Source: Solirubrobacteraceae bacterium (GTDB lineage: Bacteria; Actinomycetota; Thermoleophilia; Solirubrobacterales; Solirubrobacteraceae). Taken from it: 18,416 bases of DNA. A program made the position numbers and the translations under genes. The notes beneath the pieces were generated by a model. That model was given only the letters and a program-made list of their open reading frames with translations, ran no database searches and was not told where the DNA came from. The stretch covers positions 1 through 18,416 of the forward strand of contig JAICUS010000047.1 of NCBI GenBank assembly GCA_025935735.1, read 5' to 3'. This document shows positions 12,742 to 18,416 of this stretch, piece after piece. Every line of letters begins with the position of its first letter. Position 1 is the stretch's first letter.

Positions 12742-14724
12742 ATGTGTGGAATCTGCGGAGCCATCAACCTCCGGGGTGAGCCGATCCCCGACCTGCCTCG
12801 CCGCCTCGAGGTCATGAGCGACCTGATCGCGCACCGCGGCCCGGACGACGAGGGCTTCTGGATCCACGACCGCGGCCACGTCGGCTTCGGCCACCGCCGC
12901 CTGGCGATCATCGATCCGACGCCCGCCGGCCACCAGCCGATGCGCGACGAGGCCGGGCGCTGGCTGACCTACAACGGCGAGGTCTACAACTACCCCGAGC
13001 TGCGCCTGCAGCTGGGCGGGCGCTTCCGCACCGGCTGCGACACCGAGGTGGTCATGCGCGCCCACGAGCAGTGGGGCGCGGACTCGCTCAACCACCTGCG
13101 CGGGATGTTCGCCTACGCGCTGTGGGACGAGGTCGAGCAGGAGCTGCTGTGCGCCCGCGACCGCTTCGGGATCAAGCCCTTCTACTACGCCCAGGTCGGC
13201 GACGTCCTCTACTTCGCCAGCGAGGCCAAGGCGCTGCTGCCGTTCCTGCCCGGGATCCGCACCGACCTCGAGGGCCTCAAGGACTACCTGGCGTTCCAGT
13301 TCTGCCTCGCCGGCAAGACGCTGTTCGAGGGCGTCCGCGAGCTGCTGCCCGGCCACCGCCTGCGGGTGCGCAACGGCACCGCGGTGCCCGAGCGCTATTG
13401 GGAGGTCTACTACGACCTCGACTTCGACCACACGGCCAAGTACTTCGAGGAGCGCACCGAGGAGCTGCTGGAGGAGTCGGTGCGGCTGCACCTGCGCAGC
13501 GACGTGCCGGTGTCCGCGTATCTCAGCGGCGGCCTGGACTCCTCGAGCGTCGCGTCGCTGGCCAGCCGCGGCACCCGGGGGATGAAGGCGTTCACCGGCC
13601 GCTTCCCGGAGGACGCGCGCTACGACGAGAGCGAGTACGCGCGGGCCCTGGCCGACGAGCGCGGGCTGGACCTCAAGCTCGTCGACATCGGCGCGGGCGA
13701 CTTCATCGGCAACATCGAGCGGGTCATCTACCACCTCGACCACCCGGTCGCGGGCCCCGGCTCGTTCCCGCAGTACATGGTCTCGCAGGCCGCCGCGCGC
13801 GACTCGAAGGTGATCCTCGGCGGCCAGGGCGGCGACGAGATCTTCGGCGGCTACACGCGCTACCTGATCGCCTACTTCGAGCAGTGCATCAAGGCGGCGA
13901 TCGACGGCACGATGCACGGCGGCAACTTCGTGGTGACCTACGACTCGATCATCCCGAACCTCGTCGCGCTGCGGAACTACAAGCCGCTGCTGAAGGAGTT
14001 CTGGAGCGACGGCCTGTTCGAGGACCTCGACGCCCGCTACTTCCGGCTGATCAACCGCGCGCCGCACCTCGGCCCCGAGGTCGACTTCGACGCGCTCGGC
14101 ACCTACTCGCCGTTCTCCACGTTCCGGGAGATCTTCAACGGCGACAACGTGGGCCACGAGTCCTACTTCGACAAGATGACCCACTTCGACTTCAAGACGC
14201 TGCTGCCCGCGCTGCTGCAGGTCGAGGACCGCGTGAGCATGGCGCACGGCCTGGAGTCGCGCGTGCCGCTGCTCGACCACGAGCTGGTGGAGCTGGCGGC
14301 CACGATGCCGGCCGACGTCAAGTTCAAGGACGGCACGATGAAGCACGTGTTCAAGGAGGCCACGCGCTCGCTCGTCCCGGACGTCATCGCCGACCGCAAG
14401 GACAAGATGGGCTTCCCGGTCCCGCTGCACGAGTGGTTCGCCGGACCGGCCCGCGACTTCATCACCGACGCCTTCTCGTCGCAGGCGGCGCTCGGGCGCG
14501 ACCACTTCGACAACCGGCGCGTGCTCGCCGGATTGGAGAAGGAGAACCGCTTCGGGCGCCAGACCTGGGGCCTGCTATCCCTCGAACTGTGGCAGCGGCT
14601 CTTCCACGACCGCGAGCACGAGTTCAAGACCCTGCTAACGACGAAAGGCACGGCAAGTGAAGGTCCTGATCACGGGCGGGGCCGGATTCATCGGCTCTCA
14701 CCTCGCCGATCGGCTGTTGGATGA
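12742..14724 (+). CDS. asnB: Glutamine-dependent asparagine synthetase-type amidotransferase
   Basis: A 660-residue enzyme, start ATG 12742, with the nucleophile Cys2 directly after Met (MCGICGAI). The N-terminal class II glutaminase domain (about 1-200) has HRGPDDEG (31-38), LTYNGEVYNY (75-84) and GCDTEVVM. The synthetase domain (about 235-620) has the ATP-binding SGGLDSSS (262-269), GGQGGDEIFGGY (360-371), and SRVPLLDHELVE. Both active sites look complete. The reaction would be ATP-dependent amide transfer from glutamine; in polysaccharide loci such enzymes often amidate sugar carboxylates rather than aspartate. Homology-like sequence ends around LSLELWQRLFHD. The last 22 codons overlap the next gene by 68 bases in another frame, and the adjacent frame stops exactly at the next gene's GTGA (14657-14660), so a late frameshift is possible. 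First gene of the plus-strand operon. Confidence 0.92.
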   Translation: MCGICGAINLRGEPIPDLPRRLEVMSDLIAHRGPDDEGFWIHDRGHVGFGHRRLAIIDPTPAGHQPMRDEAGRWLTYNGEVYNYPELRLQLGGRFRTGCDTEVVMRAHEQWGADSLNHLRGMFAYALWDEVEQELLCARDRFGIKPFYYAQVGDVLYFASEAKALLPFLPGIRTDLEGLKDYLAFQFCLAGKTLFEGVRELLPGHRLRVRNGTAVPERYWEVYYDLDFDHTAKYFEERTEELLEESVRLHLRSDVPVSAYLSGGLDSSSVASLASRGTRGMKAFTGRFPEDARYDESEYARALADERGLDLKLVDIGAGDFIGNIERVIYHLDHPVAGPGSFPQYMVSQAAARDSKVILGGQGGDEIFGGYTRYLIAYFEQCIKAAIDGTMHGGNFVVTYDSIIPNLVALRNYKPLLKEFWSDGLFEDLDARYFRLINRAPHLGPEVDFDALGTYSPFSTFREIFNGDNVGHESYFDKMTHFDFKTLLPALLQVEDRVSMAHGLESRVPLLDHELVELAATMPADVKFKDGTMKHVFKEATRSLVPDVIADRKDKMGFPVPLHEWFAGPARDFITDAFSSQAALGRDHFDNRRVLAGLEKENRFGRQTWGLLSLELWQRLFHDREHEFKTLLTTKGTASEGPDHGRGRIHRLSPRRSAVG

Positions 14725-15592
14725 GGACCACGAGGTCCTCGTCATCGACAACTACGCCACCGGACGCCGCGACAACCTGACCGAGCGCGCGGGCCTCGAG
14801 ATCGTCGAGGACACGATCGAGGACCCCGATGTCGTCATGGAGGCGTTCGAGCGCTTCCGGCCGGACTTCGTCGTCCACGCCGCCGCGTCGTACAAGGACC
14901 CCGAGGCCTGGGGCGCCGACGTGCTGACCAACGCGCTGGGCACGGTGCACGTGGTCAGGGCCGCGCAGGCGACCGGCGTGCAGCGGCTGCTCTACTTCCA
15001 GACCGCGCTGTGCTACGGCACGACGCCGAACGAGCAGCCGGTCACGCTCGACCACCCGATCCGCCCGGACTCGAGCTACGGCATCTCCAAGACCGCCGGC
15101 GAGCTCTACATCGAGCTCTCCGGCCTGGACTTCCTGTCGTTCCGGCTGGCCAACGCCTACGGGCCGCGCAACATCTCCGGCCCGCTGCCGACCTTCTACC
15201 ACCGCCTGACCGAGGGCAAGGGCGTGTTCGTGATGGACACGCGGCGCGACTTCATCTTCGTCGAGGACCTGGTCGACGTCGTCGTGCAGGCGATCGTCGA
15301 GGGCAAGGGCCACGGCCACTACCACATCTCCTCCGGGTCGGACTTCTCGATCAAGGAGCTGTTCGACGCCACGATCGCGGCGCTGCCCGAGGTCCAGCTC
15401 GACGGCGACGTCGAGGTGCGTCCACGCAACCCGGACGACGCGTACACGATCCTGCTCGACCCGAGCCGCGTGCGCCAGGACTTCGGCTGGCAGCCGAAGG
15501 TCCCGCTCGAGGAAGGCGTCCGGCGCGCGATCGAGTACTACCGGGAGTACGGCATCTCCCAGACCTACACGCATCTGAAGGTCGCCGAGTGA
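14657..15592 (+). CDS. NAD-dependent sugar epimerase/dehydratase (SDR family)
   Basis: A 311-residue extended short-chain dehydrogenase starting at GTG 14657. The Rossmann fold opens with TGGAGFIGSH (6-15), and Asp31 (VIDNY) at the end of the second strand indicates NAD(H). The catalytic residues are visible: Thr116 in FQTALCYG at the usual Ser/Thr position, and Tyr141/Lys145 in SSYGISK. FRLANAYGPRN and RRDFIFVEDLVDVV are the standard substrate-side markers of the UDP-glucose 4-epimerase/nucleotide-sugar dehydratase group. It resembles the WbmG/WbmH-type epimerases found with amidotransferases in O-antigen loci. Which nucleotide sugar it acts on cannot be told. It overlaps the amidotransferase reading frame by 68 bases and is coupled to the next epimerase by a GTGA overlap, so the two probably act in the same short pathway. 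Confidence 0.9.
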   Translation: MKVLITGGAGFIGSHLADRLLDEDHEVLVIDNYATGRRDNLTERAGLEIVEDTIEDPDVVMEAFERFRPDFVVHAAASYKDPEAWGADVLTNALGTVHVVRAAQATGVQRLLYFQTALCYGTTPNEQPVTLDHPIRPDSSYGISKTAGELYIELSGLDFLSFRLANAYGPRNISGPLPTFYHRLTEGKGVFVMDTRRDFIFVEDLVDVVVQAIVEGKGHGHYHISSGSDFSIKELFDATIAALPEVQLDGDVEVRPRNPDDAYTILLDPSRVRQDFGWQPKVPLEEGVRRAIEYYREYGISQTYTHLKVAE

Positions 15593-16647
15593 GCTTCGAC
15601 GGCAGCCGGATCCTCGTCGTCGGCGGCGCGGGCTTCGTCGGCTCCAACCTCGTCCGCGCGCTGCTCGAGCACGGGCCGCGCGAGGTCCTGGTGGTCGACA
15701 ACCTGCTCTCGTCGGAGCGGGAGAACCTGCCCGCCGACGACCGCGTGCGGCTGATCGAGGCGTCGATCAACGACGACGACGTGCTGGCCGGGCTGCCGCG
15801 TGATCTGGAGTACGTCTTCCACCTGTCGACCTACCATGGCAATCAGAGCTCGATGGCCGACCCGCTGGCCGACCACGAGCACAACACGCTGACCACCCTG
15901 AAGCTCTACGAGGCGCTCTCCGGCCACGACCGGATCAGGCGCGTCGTGTACGCGTCGGCGGGGTGCACGGTGGCCGAGAAGACCTTCGAGGGCGCGCAGG
16001 CCACGCAGGAGGACGCGCCGGTCTCGCTGTGGCTCGACAGCCCGTACCAGATCTCCAAGATCATCGGCGAGTACTACTCCAACTACTACTTCTCGCGGCA
16101 CGGGCTGCCGGTGGTCAAGGCGCGCTTCCAGAACGTCTACGGCCCGGGCGAGGTGCTCGGCGCCGGCCGCTGGCGCGGCACCGTCAACACGGTCTGGCGC
16201 AACGTCACGCCGACGTTCATCTACAAGGCGCTCGACCACGAGGCGCTGCCGATCGAGAACGGCGGGATCGCCAGCCGCGACTTCATCTACGTCGGCGACA
16301 TGGCGCAGGGCCTGATCGCCTGCGCGCTGCGCGGGGAGCCGGGCGGCGTCTACAACCTGGCCAGCGGCGTCGAGACGACGATCCGCGAGCTGGCCGAGCT
16401 GATCAACGAGCTGGCCGGGAACCCGACGCCGATCGCGCTGGCCCCGGCGCGCGACTGGGATCACTCCGGCCAGCGCTTCGGCGACCCCTCAAAGACGCGG
16501 CGCGAGCTCGGCTTCCAGGCCACGATGCCGCTGCGCGAGGGCCTGGAGCGCACGATCGCCTGGACGCGGTCCAATCGCGAGTGGATCGACAGCTGCATCG
16601 CGCGCCACGCGGAGCGGATGCGAGAGCTGGAGGGCGTCCCGGCGTGA
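15589..16647 (+). CDS. NAD-dependent sugar epimerase/dehydratase, second and divergent
   Basis: A 352-residue extended short-chain dehydrogenase, start GTG 15589 (GTGA overlap with the gene before). The dinucleotide fold is VVGGAGFVGSN (10-20), with Asp37 (VVDNL) favouring NAD. The catalytic Ser/Tyr/Lys are Ser123 (YASAGC), Tyr153 and Lys157 (SPYQISK). RFQNVYGPGE and SRDFIYVGDMAQG are the substrate-domain markers. Two spots deviate from ordinary GalE/RmlB enzymes: the segment after strand 4 reads HLSTYHGNQSSMADP rather than HLAA, and the usual YG after the catalytic Ser is replaced (SAGCTV). That pattern is like the WbmF-type dehydratase/epimerase of O-antigen clusters. The C-terminal tail (about 315-352) is longer and Arg/Glu-rich. 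It probably works in sequence with the preceding epimerase on one nucleotide sugar; the substrate is not predictable. Confidence 0.88.
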   Translation: MSFDGSRILVVGGAGFVGSNLVRALLEHGPREVLVVDNLLSSERENLPADDRVRLIEASINDDDVLAGLPRDLEYVFHLSTYHGNQSSMADPLADHEHNTLTTLKLYEALSGHDRIRRVVYASAGCTVAEKTFEGAQATQEDAPVSLWLDSPYQISKIIGEYYSNYYFSRHGLPVVKARFQNVYGPGEVLGAGRWRGTVNTVWRNVTPTFIYKALDHEALPIENGGIASRDFIYVGDMAQGLIACALRGEPGGVYNLASGVETTIRELAELINELAGNPTPIALAPARDWDHSGQRFGDPSKTRRELGFQATMPLREGLERTIAWTRSNREWIDSCIARHAERMRELEGVPA

Positions 16648-17492
16648 GCGCCCCGGCGGCCCGGGATCCCTTACCGGTCACCGTCATCGAGCCGGTGAAG
16701 GGGTGGTCGTGGCCGAACTGGGCCGAGCTGTGGGCGCAGCGCGAGCTGATCTACGTGCTCGCGCGGCGCGACGTCGCGATCCTCTACAAGCAGTCGGTCA
16801 TCGGCGCCGCGTGGGCGGTCGTCCAGCCGCTGGCGCTGGCCGCGGTGTTCTCGCTGTTCTTCGGCCTGCTGGCGCACATCAAGACCGGCACCGACGTGCC
16901 GTACCCGGTGTTCGCGGTGCTCGGCATGGTCACGTGGATCTACTTCTCCGCCGCGCTGGCGAAGGTGGCGTCGAGCACGATCGAGAACGCGCCGCTGATC
17001 TCGAAGGTGTACTTCCCGCGGCTGGTGATCCCGCTGGCCACCATGCTCGCGCCGACGGTCGACTTCGCCATCGGGATGGTCGTGGCGGTCGCGGTCACGC
17101 TGGCCTACGGGATCGTCCCGCCGGTGCAGGTCGTCCTCGTCCCGCTGCTCGTCCCCTGCGTGCTCGCCGTCGTCCTGGCCTTCGGCCTCTGGCTCGCCGC
17201 CATCCACGTCAAGTACCGCGACATCGGCAACGTCGTGGCGTTCGCGATCCTCGTCGGCCTGTTCATCACGCCGATCGTCTATCCGTTCAGCAACATCCCG
17301 GACTCCTACCAGGTGCTCTACGGCCTGAACCCGATGGTCGGCGTGCTCGAGCTGATGCGCTGGATGGTCCTGCCGGGGTCCGGCTTCCCGGCCATGCTGC
17401 TGGTGGTCACGGTGGTGGAGTGCGCCGTGCTGATCGCCACCGGCATCCTCTACTACGGGCGCGCGGAGCGCAGCTTCGCCGACGTGATCTGA
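16644..17492 (+). CDS. wzm: ABC transporter permease, Wzm/TagG type, second system
   Basis: A 282-residue ABC-2 permease starting at GTG 16644 (GTGA overlap with the epimerase). The N-terminal cytoplasmic part (WSWPNWAELWAQRELIYVLARRD, about 21-43) and ILYKQSVIGAAWAVVQPL (46-63) are diagnostic of polysaccharide export permeases. About six membrane helices follow (near 57-77, 88-108, 128-155, 162-186, 196-213, 250-270). Family markers are ENAPLISKVYFPRLVIP (114-130), HVKYRDIGNVV (188-198), FITPIVYPF (207-215) and YGLNPM (226-231). It is only distantly similar to the permease at 4265-5113 despite equal length, so the two systems probably came in separately rather than by recent duplication. It pairs with the ATPase 4 bases downstream to export a lipid-linked glycan. 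Confidence 0.93.
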   Translation: MSAPAARDPLPVTVIEPVKGWSWPNWAELWAQRELIYVLARRDVAILYKQSVIGAAWAVVQPLALAAVFSLFFGLLAHIKTGTDVPYPVFAVLGMVTWIYFSAALAKVASSTIENAPLISKVYFPRLVIPLATMLAPTVDFAIGMVVAVAVTLAYGIVPPVQVVLVPLLVPCVLAVVLAFGLWLAAIHVKYRDIGNVVAFAILVGLFITPIVYPFSNIPDSYQVLYGLNPMVGVLELMRWMVLPGSGFPAMLLVVTVVECAVLIATGILYYGRAERSFADVI

Positions 17493-17496
17493 CGCC

Positions 17497-18416
17497 ATGA
17501 GCGCGGCCATCCGGGTCGAGCAGCTGAGCAAGCGCTACTACCGCGGGGCGACCGGCGCGCAGGGCGCGCTGCTGTCCGAGCAGATCGGCAACGCCCTGCG
17601 CGCCGTCGGCCGGCGGCGCCCGCGGCCCGGCCCGGCCAGCGAGCCGTTCTGGGCGCTGCACGACGTCTCGCTGGAGGTCGGGCAGGGCGAGGTCGTGGGC
17701 CTGATCGGGCCCAACGGCGCGGGCAAGAGCACGCTGCTGAAGCTGCTGGCGCGGATCACGCTCCCGACCGAGGGCCGGATCGAGCTCCACGGGCGGATGG
17801 CCACGCTGCTCGAGGTGGGCACGGGCTTCCATCCCGAGCTGACCGGGCGCGAGAACGTGTTCCTCAACGGCGCCATCCTCGGCCTGAGCCGCCAGGAGAT
17901 CGCCCGCCGGTTCGACGCGATCGTCGAGTTCGCCGGCGTCGAGGCGTTCATCGACACGCCGGTCAAGCGCTACTCGAGCGGCATGTTCGTCCGGCTCGGG
18001 TTCGCCGTCGCCGCGCACCTCGACGCCGAGATCATGCTGGTCGACGAGGTGCTGGCCGTGGGCGACGCGGCGTTCCAGCGCAAGTGCATGAACAAGATCC
18101 GCGACCTGACCGTCGAGGAGGGCCGCACGATCGTGTTCGTCAGCCACAACCTCGCCTGGGTGGAGCGGCTGTGCGACCGCGGCGTGCTGATCGAGCGCGG
18201 CGAGGTGGCGGCGGACGGACCCGTGGCGCAGGTGACCGCGCAGTACGTCAGCGCCGTCGATCCCGCCCAGCAGGGCGGCGTCAGCCAGATCCCCGCCTCG
18301 GCCCCGCGCATGGGGACGGGGACCGCGCGCTTCCGGCGCGCCCGGCTGCTCAACGCCGACGACGGGCAGACGACGGGCTCGCTGTACCTCAACCAGCCGA
18401 TCGTGCTCGAGGCCAC
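17497..18416 (+). CDS. wzt: ABC transporter ATPase, Wzt type, second system (3' end outside window)
   Basis: Starts at ATG 17497, 4 bases after the permease stop; 306 codons are visible and the frame is open to the last base. The ATPase domain is complete: Walker A GPNGAGKST (71-79), signature YSSGM (159-163), Walker B IMLVDE (179-184) followed by VLAVGD, and the switch histidine in VSHN (H217). The long insertion before the core (about residues 20-50) and the LLEVGTGFHPELTGREN segment (104-120) are typical of Wzt/RfbB/TagH exporters. From about 240 a linker leads into a further domain (FRRARLLNADDGQTTGSLYLNQPIVLEA), matching the start of a Wzt_C carbohydrate-recognition fold, cut off by the window. 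It should power export with the permease just before it. Confidence 0.92.
   Translation, partial: MSAAIRVEQLSKRYYRGATGAQGALLSEQIGNALRAVGRRRPRPGPASEPFWALHDVSLEVGQGEVVGLIGPNGAGKSTLLKLLARITLPTEGRIELHGRMATLLEVGTGFHPELTGRENVFLNGAILGLSRQEIARRFDAIVEFAGVEAFIDTPVKRYSSGMFVRLGFAVAAHLDAEIMLVDEVLAVGDAAFQRKCMNKIRDLTVEEGRTIVFVSHNLAWVERLCDRGVLIERGEVAADGPVAQVTAQYVSAVDPAQQGGVSQIPASAPRMGTGTARFRRARLLNADDGQTTGSLYLNQPIVLEA

Noticed and set aside
12685..14505. Long minus-strand open frame opposite the amidotransferase gene (about 600 codons).
   Set aside because: It is a product of GC-rich coding on the plus strand; its translation is a Val/Asp/Arg/Gln-rich low-complexity string with no domain, whereas the plus strand encodes a full AsnB family enzyme.
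1..18416. CRISPR arrays, tRNA or rRNA genes, insertion sequences, riboswitches.
   Set aside because: No regularly spaced repeats, no cloverleaf-like or rRNA-like stretch and no transposase frame were seen; non-coding gaps are all under 90 bases.

Overview
The window is very GC-rich (roughly 70% or more by eye), densely coding, and full of GTG starts and 4-base GTGA stop/start overlaps. That style, and protein composition rich in Ala, Arg, Gly and Val, points to a high-GC actinobacterium. The mix of DUF2142 membrane proteins, Wzm/Wzt transporters and CgeB-like glycosyltransferases would fit the Thermoleophilia (Solirubrobacter/Conexibacter relatives), but that placement is an inference. No RNA genes, CRISPR arrays or insertion sequences were recognised.

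The whole window reads as one part of a cell-surface polysaccharide or glycoconjugate locus. Left edge (2-1014): the 3' end of a CgeB-like glycosyltransferase, then a compact, lower-GC Phd/VapC toxin-antitoxin pair behind a short palindrome. Next (1018-2211, minus) comes a GT4 glycosyltransferase that resembles WsaF-type rhamnosyltransferases. It diverges, across only 21 bases, from a plus-strand operon (2233-5113) encoding a second CgeB-like glycosyltransferase, a Wzt-type ABC ATPase with a C-terminal substrate-recognition domain, and a Wzm-type permease.

Middle (5110-12656, minus): one polycistronic unit, transcribed right to left. It holds a GT2 glycosyltransferase, then two copies of a two-gene module. 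Each module is a DUF2142 polytopic protein followed by a protein with a two-cysteine extracytoplasmic domain between two membrane segments. In the upstream copy the second protein is 228 aa. In the downstream copy the same domain is the N-terminus of a 939-aa GT-C-like membrane protein. The 8-base overlap joining the two genes is conserved in both copies, which shows a tandem duplication.

Right (12742-18416, plus): a divergent operon with a glutamine-dependent asparagine-synthetase-type amidotransferase, two NAD-dependent sugar epimerases/dehydratases, a second Wzm permease and a second Wzt ATPase that runs off the window. A plausible reading is that the epimerases and the amidotransferase make or modify a nucleotide sugar or glycan residue, the GT2/GT4/CgeB-like enzymes assemble a lipid-linked chain, the two ABC transporters export chains, and the DUF2142/GT-C proteins act on lipid-linked sugars at the outer face of the membrane. 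The sugar identities cannot be read from the sequence.
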